A DNA stretch of 55,877 nucleotides, from contig MKST01000003.1 of assembly GCA_001897355.1 (NCBI GenBank), positions 243,807 to 299,683 of the forward strand. The letters are read 5' to 3'. The notes below the pieces were generated by a model. That model did not search any database, was not told where the DNA came from, and saw nothing but the letters and a program-made list of their open reading frames with translations. Positions 8,911-17,057 of this stretch are shown here, piece by piece. The position numbers were made by a program, and so were the translations under genes. The stretch's first letter is position 1, and each line of letters begins with the position of its first letter. This DNA is from Solirubrobacterales bacterium 67-14. Lineage in GTDB: Bacteria; Actinomycetota; Thermoleophilia; Solirubrobacterales; 70-9.

Positions 8911-9282
8911 TCAGGCCACGTTGAAGCTGATCGCCCGACGCTCGTGGGTTCCGACCCCGAGCACCCGGTCTCCCTCACGGACCTCCACCGCGAAGCGGAA
9001 CTTGCGATCCTCGGCCACTTCGTCGAGCCGGGCCCAGGCAACGCACTCGGCGCCCTCGCCGGCTCCGGAGACGTGCTTGACGTTGACCTCGAAGCCGACC
9101 GTGGCCGAGCCCTCCGCCAGGAACTCCTGGATCAGGATCGCGCAGTTGCGCTCCATCATCCCGATCATGCCCGGAGTCGAAAGGACCCCGGTTTCGAGCA
9201 GGCCGCCGACGTCGGTGATCAGCATCCCCTCGACCGTGAAATTGTCCTCGCGCTCGGTTCCAACTTTTTCGGCAATCGACAT
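8911..9282 (-). CDS. FlK-like hotdog thioesterase
   Basis: A 123-residue single-domain hotdog thioesterase, starting M-S-I-A-E-K. Residues Thr36, Glu44 and His70 have the same spacing (8 and 26) as the catalytic triad Thr42, Glu50 and His76 of the fluoroacetyl-CoA thioesterase FlK. The conserved ending GTHERRAI is also present. Close relatives mostly hydrolyse other small acyl-CoAs, so the substrate is unknown. The gene stops two bases before the HMG-CoA lyase start. It is transcribed divergently from the F420 reductase gene with only 46 bases between the two starts. A TATCCT box seven bases before the ATG indicates leaderless transcription. Confidence 0.8.
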   Translation of the reverse strand: MSIAEKVGTEREDNFTVEGMLITDVGGLLETGVLSTPGMIGMMERNCAILIQEFLAEGSATVGFEVNVKHVSGAGEGAECVAWARLDEVAEDRKFRFAVEVREGDRVLGVGTHERRAISFNVA

Positions 9283-9289
9283 GACGGCA

Positions 9290-9295
9290 AGGATA
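9290..9295 (-). promoter_or_regulatory. -10 box of the leaderless thioesterase gene
   Basis: On the minus strand TATCCT ends seven bases before the ATG at 9282. It overlaps the promoter region of the divergent F420 reductase gene. Confidence 0.55.
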
Positions 9296-9314
9296 GTCGG
9301 GCGCAGGGGTCGCC

Positions 9315-9320
9315 TAGACT
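9315..9320 (+). promoter_or_regulatory. -10 box of the leaderless F420 operon
   Basis: TAGACT ends eight bases before the GTG at 9329. There is no Shine-Dalgarno sequence. It would drive fno-cofD-cofC-cofE. Confidence 0.55.
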
Positions 9321-9328
9321 CAGGCTCC

Positions 9329-10024
9329 GTGAGCGAGACAAGCGACGCACCAGTCATTCCTGTAATCGGCGGCACGGGAGCTCTCGGCTCCGGCCTCGCC
9401 AAACGCTGGGCGGCCGGTGGCGCCCGGGTGATCATCGGTTCGCGCAGCGCCGAGCGGGCCGGCGAAGTCGCCGAGCAACTCGCCGCGGAAGCCGGCGGCA
9501 CGATCGAGGGAATGGCCAACGAGGACGCGGTGAAGACGGCGGAGATCGTCTTCCTGACGGTTCCGTTCCGCAACCAGTCCGAGTACATGACCAACCTGCG
9601 GCAGCACCTCTCCCCCGGCCAGATCCTGGTCGACTGCTCGGTCCCGCTGGCAGCGACGATCAGCGGCAAGGCGACCCGGACGATCGGCATCTGGCAGGGC
9701 TCGGCCGCCCAGCAGGCCCAGGAGATGGCGCCCGAAGGGGTCACGGTCGTCTCCGCCCTGCACACGGTCAGCGCCCCCGGCCTGTCCGACCTCTCCCACG
9801 ACCTTGACGAAGACGTCCCGGTCTGCGGCGACAAGAAAGCCGACAAGGCCCGGGTCGCCGAGTTGATCGAGCGGATCCCCGGGCTCCGGCCCGTCAACGC
9901 GGGCGCGCTGGAGATGTCACGGATCGTCGAGCAGCTGACCGCTCTGATGATCTCGGTCAACATCCGCTACAAGACCCACGCCGGCCTCAAGTTCACCAAC
10001 CTGCCCGAGGGCGAGACCTTCTGA
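9329..10024 (+). CDS. fno: NADPH:F420 oxidoreductase (F420-dependent NADP reductase)
   Basis: Transfers hydride between NADPH and coenzyme F420. It is 231 residues long with an N-terminal dinucleotide-binding motif (IGGTGALGSGLA, near residue 13), the NADP 2'-phosphate recognition segment IIGSRSAER, and the C-terminal dimerisation segment with NIRYKTHAGLKFTNLP. These are all typical of the Fno/NpdG family. The GTG start follows a TAGACT box by eight bases. It is the first gene of the F420 biosynthesis operon, ending three bases before cofD. The context links cofactor synthesis directly to its reduction by NADPH. Confidence 0.93.
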   Translation: MSETSDAPVIPVIGGTGALGSGLAKRWAAGGARVIIGSRSAERAGEVAEQLAAEAGGTIEGMANEDAVKTAEIVFLTVPFRNQSEYMTNLRQHLSPGQILVDCSVPLAATISGKATRTIGIWQGSAAQQAQEMAPEGVTVVSALHTVSAPGLSDLSHDLDEDVPVCGDKKADKARVAELIERIPGLRPVNAGALEMSRIVEQLTALMISVNIRYKTHAGLKFTNLPEGETF

Positions 10025-10027
10025 TGC

Positions 10028-10972
10028 GTGGGGTCGGGCGTGGCTGCTGAAGTCGTCCTGCTGGCCGGCGGGACCGGCGGCGCCAAGCTGGCGGCCGGCA
10101 TGCAGGCGGTGGTCGGCCGCCGGCTGACCGTGATCGCCAACACCGGCGACGACGTCGAGACGCTGGGGGTCCACGTCTCCCCCGACCCCGACCTGGTCAC
10201 CTACTGGCTGGCCGGCCAGGTCGACGAGGTGCGGGGCTGGGGCATCAAGGACGACGGCTTCGACGTCTTCCAGCGGATGGCCCGCTTCGGTGCCCCTGAC
10301 TGGTTCTCGCTCTCGAATCTGGACCTCGCTGCCTGTCTCTACCGCAAGGACTTCCTCGACTCGGGGGGCCGGCTGACCGACGCGCAGGCCCAGATCGCCC
10401 GCGGCCTGGGCGTCAAGGCGACCGTGCTGCCGATGAGCGACCAGCCGGTCCGCACCCAGATCAAGAGCAGCGGCGCCTGGCGCGGCCTGCAGGAGTACCT
10501 GATCCTCGAAGGCGGCCAGACCGAGGTCGAGGGGGTCGAGCTGCAAGGCATCGACTCGGCCGAGGCGACGCCGGAGGTGCTCGAGGCGATCGGGGCGGCC
10601 GACCTGATCGTGATCGGACCCTCCAACCCGGTGATCAGCATCGGCCCGATCCTGGCCGTGCCCGGCATTCGCGAGGCGATGATCGCCGCCACGGCGCCGG
10701 TGGTCGCGGTCAGCCCGTACGTGGCCGGCAAGGTGATCAAGGGGCCGACCGACCTGTTCATGAAGGCGCTCGGCCGACCGACCACGGCGGCCGGGGTCGC
10801 GACCCTCTACGACGGCGTGATCGACGCGATGATCAACGATGCCGACGATCCCGGCCCGCCGCCGGACGACGTCCGTTCCTTCTCGACCGCGACCTTCATG
10901 CACAGCGCCGAGACCAGGGCGCTGGTCGCCCGGGCCGTGCTCAAGGTCGGGGAGACGCTGGCGGAATCGTGA
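10028..10972 (+). CDS. cofD: 2-phospho-L-lactate transferase CofD/FbiA
   Basis: Joins FO to the phospholactate or phosphoenolpyruvate moiety of the CofC product, giving F420-0 or its dehydro form. The N-terminal signature LAGGTGGAKLAAG is followed by IANTGDD and HVSPDPDLVTYWLAG, then LSNLDLAACLYR. The conserved IGPSNPVISIGPILAVPGI segment is near residue 200. Its 314 residues match CofD. Start: GTG at 10028 is taken; an in-frame GTG four codons later is possible. The stop overlaps the cofC start (GTGA), so the genes are coupled. Confidence 0.95.
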   Translation: MGSGVAAEVVLLAGGTGGAKLAAGMQAVVGRRLTVIANTGDDVETLGVHVSPDPDLVTYWLAGQVDEVRGWGIKDDGFDVFQRMARFGAPDWFSLSNLDLAACLYRKDFLDSGGRLTDAQAQIARGLGVKATVLPMSDQPVRTQIKSSGAWRGLQEYLILEGGQTEVEGVELQGIDSAEATPEVLEAIGAADLIVIGPSNPVISIGPILAVPGIREAMIAATAPVVAVSPYVAGKVIKGPTDLFMKALGRPTTAAGVATLYDGVIDAMINDADDPGPPPDDVRSFSTATFMHSAETRALVARAVLKVGETLAES

Positions 10973-11622
10973 ACACGGTTGCCGTCGTCACCGCGAAGCG
11001 CTTCACCGCGGCCAAGCAGCGGATGTCGGGGGCGGTGCCGGAGGAACGGCGGTTGGCCCTGGTCGAGGCGATGCTCGGTGACGTGCTGGAAGCGGTGGCC
11101 GGCGCCAGGCAGGTGACCTTCACCATCGTCGTCACCGGCGAGGCGGCAGCCGAGGGACTGGCAGCCGGATGCGGCGCCGAGGTGATCCACGACCCCGAAG
11201 ACGCGGGCCACATCGGGGCGGCCAAGCTCGGGATCGCCCGCGCACTGGAGCTGGAAGCCGATGCGGTGGTGCTGCTGCCGGGCGATTGTCCGCTGCTGGA
11301 GCCCCGCGAGATCGACAGCCTGATCACCGGCCTGCCCGACCCCTTCGTGACGGTGGTCCCGGATCGCCATGGGACCGGCACCAACTCGCTGGCGATGCGT
11401 CCGCCCGATGCGATCGAACCCGCTTTCGGCGAAGGCAGCTGCCAGCGCCACCTCGAACTGGCCCGAAAGGCCGGGCTCCCGCACGCGACCGAGCGGGTCG
11501 AGGGCCTGGCCCTCGACCTCGACACCCCGGCCGACATCGTCGCCCTGACCACCAAGATTGAAATGGCCCGCGCCGCCGGACGCCGGCCCGCGCCGCGGAC
11601 CGCCGCGATACTGGGGATCTGA
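10969..11622 (+). CDS. cofC: 2-phospholactate/phosphoenolpyruvate guanylyltransferase CofC/FbiD
   Basis: Activates 2-phospholactate or phosphoenolpyruvate with GTP to make the donor that CofD uses. The protein has 217 residues with a nucleotidyltransferase fold: the N-terminal VVTAKRFTAAKQRMSG loop, the metal-binding LLPGDCPLLEPREI segment and the C-terminal ALDLDTPADIVALT segment. All of these are typical of CofC. GTG start overlapping the cofD stop by four bases; stop overlapping the cofE start by one base. Which phosphorylated acid it prefers (2-phospholactate, PEP or 3-phosphoglycerate in different organisms) cannot be read from the sequence. Confidence 0.92.
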   Translation: MNTVAVVTAKRFTAAKQRMSGAVPEERRLALVEAMLGDVLEAVAGARQVTFTIVVTGEAAAEGLAAGCGAEVIHDPEDAGHIGAAKLGIARALELEADAVVLLPGDCPLLEPREIDSLITGLPDPFVTVVPDRHGTGTNSLAMRPPDAIEPAFGEGSCQRHLELARKAGLPHATERVEGLALDLDTPADIVALTTKIEMARAAGRRPAPRTAAILGI

Positions 11623-12374
11623 TGCACGACGTGACGATCATCCCGGTCGAGGGCCTGCCCGAGGTGCCCGAGGCCTTCAACCTCGGCCAGGCGATCGCCG
11701 GGCAGGTTCAACTCGCAGACGGCGACATCGTCGCGGTCTCGCAGAAGGTCGTTTCCAAGTCGGAGGGCCGGGTGGTCCGGCTCGACCAGACCGACCCGGA
11801 AACCGAGGCTGTCAATCTGGCCGCCCGCACCGGGAAGGATCCGCGGCTGGTCCAGCAAATCCTGGAGGAGAGCCGCTCCCTGGTCCGGGTCGACGAGGAG
11901 CGGGGCATCCTGATCACCGAGACCCATCACGGCTTCATTTGCGCCAACGCCGGGATCGACCAGTCGAACACCGCCGACGTGGACCAGGCGATCCTGCTGC
12001 CGCTCGACCCTGACGGCTCGGCTCGGCGGATCCGGGTCGAGCTGGAGACCGCCGCCAGCGTCCGCACCGCGGTCGTCGTCACCGACAGCTTCGGCCGGGC
12101 CTGGCGGCAGGGCCAGGCCGAGGTCGCGATCGGCTGCGCCGGCATCAACCCGCTCGACGACTGGCGTGGCCGGTCCGACCAGCGCGGCCGGGAACTGACG
12201 GCGACGGTGATCGCCCTGGCCGATCAGGTCGCCGCCGCCTCCGACCTGGTCCGCACCAAGGCCGACGGGGTGCCGGCCGTCGTGGTCCGGGGTCTCGGGG
12301 ACCATGTGATCGAAGATGACGGCCCGGGCTGCGCTTCCCAGCTACGCGATGCCGGCGAAGATCTGTTCCGCTGA
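11622..12374 (+). CDS. cofE: Coenzyme F420-0:L-glutamate ligase CofE (single domain)
   Basis: Adds L-glutamate residues to F420-0. The protein has 250 residues with typical CofE segments: GDIVAVSQKVVSKSEGRVV, ETHHGFICANAGIDQSN, VVVTDSFGRAWRQGQAEVAIG and LADQVAAASDL. Mycobacterial FbiB carries an additional C-terminal nitroreductase-like domain that reduces dehydro-F420-0. That domain is missing here, as in archaeal CofE, and no separate copy is visible in the window. It is the last gene of the operon; a separate promoter follows for the next gene. Confidence 0.95.
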   Translation: MHDVTIIPVEGLPEVPEAFNLGQAIAGQVQLADGDIVAVSQKVVSKSEGRVVRLDQTDPETEAVNLAARTGKDPRLVQQILEESRSLVRVDEERGILITETHHGFICANAGIDQSNTADVDQAILLPLDPDGSARRIRVELETAASVRTAVVVTDSFGRAWRQGQAEVAIGCAGINPLDDWRGRSDQRGRELTATVIALADQVAAASDLVRTKADGVPAVVVRGLGDHVIEDDGPGCASQLRDAGEDLFR

Positions 12375-12386
12375 GGTCGAGCTGGG

Positions 12387-12392
12387 TACTCT
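12387..12392 (+). promoter_or_regulatory. -10 box of a leaderless gene
   Basis: TACTCT ends six bases before the ATG at 12399, with no ribosome-binding site between. Confidence 0.55.
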
Positions 12393-12398
12393 GGCCGC

Positions 12399-12965
12399 AT
12401 GGGACGACTCATTTACGGATCGATGTCGGTGACGTTGGACGGTTTCTTCGCGGACGCGGACGGCGGGATCGGCTGGACCGTACCGGAGGATGAAGTCCAT
12501 CGGCTCTCCAACCAGCAGGTCAAGGACCACGCCGCCGTCATCATGGGCCGCGGCCTCTACGAGATGATGGTCCCGTACTGGCATGACCTCCTCAAGTCCG
12601 GCGAAGGCGGCGAGATCGAGCAAGAGTTCGCGCAGGTCTGGGACGAGATCCCGAAGTTCGTGGCCTCACGGACCTTGACCGAGGTCCACGAGAGCTGCGA
12701 GCTGATCGAGGGTGACGCGATCGAATGGATCGCCCGCAAGAAGGAAGAGACCGACGGCGACATCGAGGTGAGCGGCATCGATCTCGCCTCGCAGGTCGAG
12801 GCGGCCGGGCTGATCGACGTCTACCGCCTCAACCTCCTGCCGGTAGTCCTTGGCGGTGGCAAGCCGTACTTCCGCGATGACGGAACCCAACGCGACCTCG
12901 AGCTGACCGATCTCCAGCGCTTCCCCGGCGGCACGGTCGCGCTGGAGTACACCGTCAAACGGTAA
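12399..12965 (+). CDS. Dihydrofolate reductase-like (RibD C-terminal domain) protein
   Basis: A 188-residue protein of the DHFR/RibD-C superfamily. It shows an N-terminal strand plus loop (LIYGSMSVTLDGFFAD), the nucleotide-binding AVIMGRGLYE segment and the late VVLGGGKPYF segment. The family binds NADPH and reduces varied substrates, and most members have no assigned reaction. It follows the F420 operon by 24 bases but has its own -10 box, so a functional link to F420 is only positional. The last 11 bases overlap the end of the convergent alcohol dehydrogenase gene. Confidence 0.85.
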   Translation: MGRLIYGSMSVTLDGFFADADGGIGWTVPEDEVHRLSNQQVKDHAAVIMGRGLYEMMVPYWHDLLKSGEGGEIEQEFAQVWDEIPKFVASRTLTEVHESCELIEGDAIEWIARKKEETDGDIEVSGIDLASQVEAAGLIDVYRLNLLPVVLGGGKPYFRDDGTQRDLELTDLQRFPGGTVALEYTVKR

Positions 12966-13938
12966 GTACGGTGGAACCTTCCGAAGCGCCGCTTCGGATC
13001 GCACCGAGGGCCTGATTGGCCGCTTCCAGCGGTAGCACCTCGACCTTCGGACTGACTCCGTGGCGGGCGGCGAGGTCGAGCAGGGCGGTTCCGTCGGCCC
13101 GGGTCAGATTGGCGACCGAGTGGAGACTCCTTTCCTCCCACAGCAGTTCGTAAGGGAAGGACGGGATGTCACTCATGTGGATGCCGGCGCTGACGATTCG
13201 GGCGCCCCGTTCGCTTGCCTTCAGGGCATCGATCATGAGCCGACCGACCGGCGCGAAGACGATCGCTGCGTCGAGTGGTTCGGGTGGAGTCTCATCCGAG
13301 CCCCCGGCCCACTCGGCGCCGAGTGAACGGGCGAACTCCTGACCTTCCCGATCGCCAGGTTTGGTGAAGGCGAAGATCCGGCGGCCTTCGGCGGCCGCGA
13401 TCTGGCAGAGGATGTGGGCCGAGGAACCGAAGCCGTAGAGGCCGAGCCGTTCGCCGTCGCCGGCGATGGACATGGCCCGGTAGCCGATCATCCCGGCGCA
13501 GAGCAGCGGCGCCACGTGGACGTCATCGATGCCTTCCGGCAAGCGAAAGCAGAAGCGCTGGTCGGCGACCGCGAACTCGGCGTAGCCGCCGTCGATGTCA
13601 TAGCCCGTGAAGCGGGCGTTCTCACAGAGGTTCTCGCGGCCTTCCTGGCAGAAACGGCAGACCCCGTCGACCCAACCCAGCCACGGGACGCCGATCCGGT
13701 CGCCGATCTCGAACCGATCTGTGTCGGTCCCCGCGGCCTCGACCGTGCCGACGATCTGATGCCCGGGAACCAGGGGCAGCTTGGGCTCGGTCAGGTCGGC
13801 GTCGACGATGTGGAGGTCGGTGCGACAGACGCCACAGGTGGAGACCCGGATCAGGACCTGACCGGGGCCGGGTTCCGGGACCGGAAGCTCCCGGAGCGAC
13901 AGCTCGCCCGGCTGGTTTTCAAGGACCATCGCGCGCAT
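12955..13938 (-). CDS. Zinc-dependent alcohol dehydrogenase family protein
   Basis: Medium-chain dehydrogenase/reductase of 327 residues. Catalytic zinc ligands are Cys in CGVCRTDLHI and His in VPGHQIVG. The structural zinc loop holds four cysteines in VCRFCQEGRENLCENARF. The nucleotide-binding turn is GLYGFGSSAH. The family oxidises alcohols or reduces aldehydes with NAD(P). It lies 18 bases after the fbiC stop with GGGAGGGG upstream, so it is probably the second gene of an fbiC operon. Whether it has any connection to F420 is unknown; the motifs point to NAD(P), not F420, as cofactor. Confidence 0.9.
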   Translation of the reverse strand: MRAMVLENQPGELSLRELPVPEPGPGQVLIRVSTCGVCRTDLHIVDADLTEPKLPLVPGHQIVGTVEAAGTDTDRFEIGDRIGVPWLGWVDGVCRFCQEGRENLCENARFTGYDIDGGYAEFAVADQRFCFRLPEGIDDVHVAPLLCAGMIGYRAMSIAGDGERLGLYGFGSSAHILCQIAAAEGRRIFAFTKPGDREGQEFARSLGAEWAGGSDETPPEPLDAAIVFAPVGRLMIDALKASERGARIVSAGIHMSDIPSFPYELLWEERSLHSVANLTRADGTALLDLAARHGVSPKVEVLPLEAANQALGAIRSGASEGSTVLTV

Positions 13939-13956
13939 CGCCCGGCCCCTCCCGGC

Positions 13957-16305
13957 CTATGCCGTCGCGGGGTCGGCGACATCGGCCGCCGGAACTTCCC
14001 CCGGGTCGGCCAGGTCGATCAACATCTCCGGCGGCGGCGATGCGACCAGGTCCGGAAATTCCTGCAGGATCTCGTATGAGGTGTTCCGCTGCGCGGCCTT
14101 GCGACCCGCGCGGTGGGCCGCATCGACGAGTTCCTCTACCTCGAGCCGCACCCCGTGATCGGCCCCGGCCATGCGGGAGATGCTCTCTTCCATCAGAGTG
14201 CCGCCGAGGTCGTTGACCCCCCAGTGGAGCGCCTCGGTCGCACCGGGCAGGCCCATCTTCACCCAGCTCGCCTGCAGGTTGGTGATCGAGCGACCGAGCG
14301 CGAGCCGGAAGGCGGCGGTGTGCTTGAGGTTCTCCTCGATCGAGATCTCCTCGACCCCATGGGTGCGGCCGAGCAGGGTGTTGAAGGGGATGAAGCTGAG
14401 CGGCACGAACTCGGTGATGCCGCCGGTCCGGCCCTGGAGGTCCCGGATCACCTTCATGTGCCGGGCCAGTTCACGGGGCTCCTCGATGTGACCGAACATC
14501 ACCGTCGAGGTGGATTTGAGGCCGGCCCGGTGCGAGGCCTCGATGATCTCGACCCAGCGGTCGACCGGCAGTTTGTTCGGCGAGATCCGCTGTCGGACCC
14601 CGTCGTCGAGGACCTCCGCGGCGGTGCCGGGGGTCGAGCCGAGGCCGCAATCGATCAAGTACTCGAAGACCTCCAGCGGCGGCAGGCCCGACTTCTCGCA
14701 CATGTGGTTGATCTCCATCGGCGAGTAGGCGTGGAGGTGGATGTCGGGGGCGACCTGCTTGGCCAGTTTCAGCCAGCCTCCGTAGGACTCGAGATCGAGG
14801 TCCGGATGGATCCCGCCTTGCATGCAGAGCTCGGTCGCCCCGAACTCGACCGCTTCCTCGACCCGGCCGATGAATTCCTCCTCGGTCGACTCGTAGGCGT
14901 CGGGCGAGCGGCGGCCCTGGCCGAAACCGCAGAAAGCGCAGCCGACCGTGCAGATGTTGGTGAAGTTGATGTTGCGGTTGACGACGAAGGTGGCGGTGTC
15001 ACCGGCCAGTTCCGCCCGCAGCCCGTCGGCGGCGATGCGCATCTGCTCGATCACTTCGGGACGGGTCTCGGAGAACAGGGCGGTCAGCTCGTCCTCGCTC
15101 AGTTCGATTCCTTCGCGGCCCTTGGCGATCGCCTCGACCGCCAGCGCGGGGTCGATCTTCTCCTCGCTGACCCGCCCCGAACCGAGCCGCGGGATGAAGC
15201 TCCAGTACTTGAGCTTGATCACGTCGAGCACTCCCTGCTCCATCCACTCCGCGTTCATGTACTGCGGATAGACGCAGAGCCGTTCGGTCAGCGCGTAGCC
15301 CTGCGGCTGGAGCTCCTTGCGGACCTGATGCGGGCTCGGGAAAGGGTGCTCGGGCGAGATGTGATCGCCGTTGGCGGAGAGGCCGCCGAGGTCGGTCGCG
15401 CCGGCCTCGACCAGCTCCGACCACCAGTCGGACAGGTTGGGCGGCACCTGCACACCGACGTCCGGCATCAGGCGGGCGGTCTCCCGGATCAGATGTTTCA
15501 GGTCGTCGATCGAGACCGGGCAAGCCCAGTCGGGCAGGGGGATCGTCGGCCGGCCGAGCTCGTCGCGTTCCGGTCCGCCCGGGGCCGGCTCCAGCCCCGA
15601 ATCGAGGTTGACGACCGTTCCCGATTCCTTCCAGCGCCGATCCGACGCCTCGGCCGCGATCTCGGCCGGTTCCTGCCCGTAGTAGCGGGGATGCGGCACG
15701 AAGTTCTGGATGATCACTTCCTGGATGTGCCCGTACTCCTCCTGGAGCGTGGCCAGGGCCTCGAGCGATTCGATCCGCTCTTCGGGGGTCTCGCCGATCC
15801 CGACCAGGATGCCGGTCGTGAACGGGATCTTCAGTTCACCGGCCGCCTCGATCGTCTTCAGGCGATGGGCCGGATGCTTGGTCGGCGAGCCGGCGTGGAC
15901 CGTCTTCATCAGCCGCTCCGAGGATGACTCCAGCATCAGGCCCTGGGAGGCGGTGACCTCGCGCAGACGAGCCAGGTCGTCTTTCCCGATCGCACCGATG
16001 TTGGTGTGCGGCAGGATGCCCCGCTCCAAGGCCCGCTCACAGGCCCAGACCACGTACGAGGTGAAATCTTCGTGGCCCCACTCGCGCAGCCGATCGGCCA
16101 CTACCGGGTTCACTTCCGGCTTCTCGCCGGTCAGGAACAGCAGCTCCTTGGCCCGGCGCCGCACCGCTTCGTCCAGCATCCGCTCGACTTCTTCCGGCGG
16201 ATGGACATGTGCCTGATGCGTCGCGAATGCGCAGTACTTGCAGTAGCACTGGCAGGTCCGCGAAAGCGAGATCGTGTAGTTGCGGGAAAAGGTGACCCGG
16301 CGCAT
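13957..16305 (-). CDS. fbiC: FO synthase FbiC (fused CofG-CofH)
   Basis: Makes the deazaflavin FO from tyrosine and 5-amino-6-ribitylaminouracil. Its 782 residues contain two radical-SAM domains: CofG-like with a CxxxCxxC cluster site at Cys18, Cys22 and Cys25, and CofH-like with Cys452, Cys456 and Cys459 (CTVGCAFCGFGQGRR). The fused arrangement is the actinobacterial form; archaea and cyanobacteria have two proteins. A TAGGTT box ends nine bases before the ATG and no Shine-Dalgarno is seen, so the transcript is probably leaderless. It is convergent with the cofD-C-E block through the two intervening genes, so the complete FO and F420-0 pathway is within 7 kb. Confidence 0.96.
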   Translation of the reverse strand: MRRVTFSRNYTISLSRTCQCYCKYCAFATHQAHVHPPEEVERMLDEAVRRRAKELLFLTGEKPEVNPVVADRLREWGHEDFTSYVVWACERALERGILPHTNIGAIGKDDLARLREVTASQGLMLESSSERLMKTVHAGSPTKHPAHRLKTIEAAGELKIPFTTGILVGIGETPEERIESLEALATLQEEYGHIQEVIIQNFVPHPRYYGQEPAEIAAEASDRRWKESGTVVNLDSGLEPAPGGPERDELGRPTIPLPDWACPVSIDDLKHLIRETARLMPDVGVQVPPNLSDWWSELVEAGATDLGGLSANGDHISPEHPFPSPHQVRKELQPQGYALTERLCVYPQYMNAEWMEQGVLDVIKLKYWSFIPRLGSGRVSEEKIDPALAVEAIAKGREGIELSEDELTALFSETRPEVIEQMRIAADGLRAELAGDTATFVVNRNINFTNICTVGCAFCGFGQGRRSPDAYESTEEEFIGRVEEAVEFGATELCMQGGIHPDLDLESYGGWLKLAKQVAPDIHLHAYSPMEINHMCEKSGLPPLEVFEYLIDCGLGSTPGTAAEVLDDGVRQRISPNKLPVDRWVEIIEASHRAGLKSTSTVMFGHIEEPRELARHMKVIRDLQGRTGGITEFVPLSFIPFNTLLGRTHGVEEISIEENLKHTAAFRLALGRSITNLQASWVKMGLPGATEALHWGVNDLGGTLMEESISRMAGADHGVRLEVEELVDAAHRAGRKAAQRNTSYEILQEFPDLVASPPPEMLIDLADPGEVPAADVADPATA

Positions 16306-16314
16306 CCGCTGTCC

Positions 16315-16320
16315 AACCTA
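16315..16320 (-). promoter_or_regulatory. -10 box of leaderless fbiC
   Basis: On the minus strand TAGGTT ends nine bases before the fbiC ATG at 16305. Confidence 0.5.
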
Positions 16321-16413
16321 CCGGAGTCCGTATTTCATACTGATTCGCGGGTACCTCGCGTGGACGAGAGTAAGGTGAGGAAAAGAGAACCCACCACGAC
16401 TAAGGAGATGCTC

Positions 16414-16878
16414 GTGAAGACCTCTTTCAAGTTGCTCGTCCTCCCCCTCGCAATCGGCGCCCTGCTCTTCGCCGGCTGTGGCGGAAGCGATGATTCGTCC
16501 GACAACAACTCGTCAGCCGACACCTCGACCACCCAGAGCCAGCCGGCCGACAACAACGCGAACTCCAATGGCTCGGAAGCAGCCGGCGGCGCCCAGACGC
16601 TCGCCCTCGCCGCTGATCCTTCCGGCGCCCTCGCCTACGACAAGACCGAGCTTTCGGCCAAGCCGGGCAAGGTCCAGGTCGACTTCACCAACGACTCCCC
16701 GATCCCGCACGACGTGAAGTTCGAGGATTCGAACGGCAAGGAGATCGGCGGGACCGACGTCATCACCGGCGAATCGGCCACGGCCGAGATCGATGTCAAG
16801 CCCGGTACCTACACGTTCTTCTGCTCGGTACCCGGCCACGAGGCCGCCGGCATGAAGGGCACCCTGACCGTCAAGTAG
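16414..16878 (+). CDS. Cupredoxin-domain lipoprotein (plastocyanin-like)
   Basis: Secreted copper protein of 154 residues. A lipobox (L-F-A-G-C, Cys22) is followed by a Ser/Asn/Asp-rich linker to about residue 60 and then a cupredoxin domain. Type 1 copper ligands are all present: His99 (in IPHDVKF), Cys137, His142 and Met147 (in CSVPGHEAAGM). It probably carries electrons at the outer face of the membrane. The start is the GTG at 16414, because AAGGAG lies six bases upstream; the ATG at 16408 directly abuts that site. Nothing in its surroundings names its redox partner. Confidence 0.9.
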   Translation: MKTSFKLLVLPLAIGALLFAGCGGSDDSSDNNSSADTSTTQSQPADNNANSNGSEAAGGAQTLALAADPSGALAYDKTELSAKPGKVQVDFTNDSPIPHDVKFEDSNGKEIGGTDVITGESATAEIDVKPGTYTFFCSVPGHEAAGMKGTLTVK

Positions 16879-16954
16879 CGGTCTCGTACATAGCTGCTGC
16901 GTCGGGCGAGGGATCCCGCAACCGGAATTTCGTCGGGATCCCGCCCGCGCCAGC

Positions 16955-16960
16955 TAACAT
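16955..16960 (+). promoter_or_regulatory. -10 box upstream of the fluoride riboswitch
   Basis: TAACAT at this position would place the transcription start near 16967, exactly at the first base pair of the riboswitch P1 stem. Confidence 0.5.
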
Positions 16961-17048
16961 AGCCCCGAGCGATGGGGCTCGCTCCTTCATAACCGCGGTT
17001 TCAATCCGCTGATGGCTCCTGTCAACCGTCAACCGGTCCCGATAGGAG
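16961..17048 (+). ncRNA. Fluoride riboswitch (crcB motif) with translational switch
   Basis: The leader of crcB matches the fluoride aptamer consensus. P1 is GAGCG (16967-16971) with CGCTC (16980-16984) around the ATGGGGCT loop. A second helix is GCGG (16995-16998) with CCGC (17006-17009). The conserved CTGATGGCTCC follows, where GGCTCC can form the pseudoknot with GGGGCT of the first loop. CTCCTGTC (17016-17023) is complementary, with one G-U pair, to GATAGGAG (17041-17048), which is the ribosome-binding site. Fluoride binding would hold GGCTCC in the pseudoknot and free the site, giving an ON switch at translation. The aptamer assignment is strong; the switch mechanism is inferred from pairing. 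Confidence 0.9.
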
Positions 17049-17057
17049 TTGCATCAG

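Noticed and set aside
14113..15927. A 604-codon open frame on the plus strand
   Set aside because: It lies opposite fbiC, whose two radical-SAM cluster motifs are intact. The translation is a low-complexity Asp/Arg/Val/Leu mixture typical of the antisense frame of a GC-rich gene.
16408..16410. ATG as start of the cupredoxin gene
   Set aside because: AAGGAG ends directly against it; the GTG six bases further has ideal spacing.
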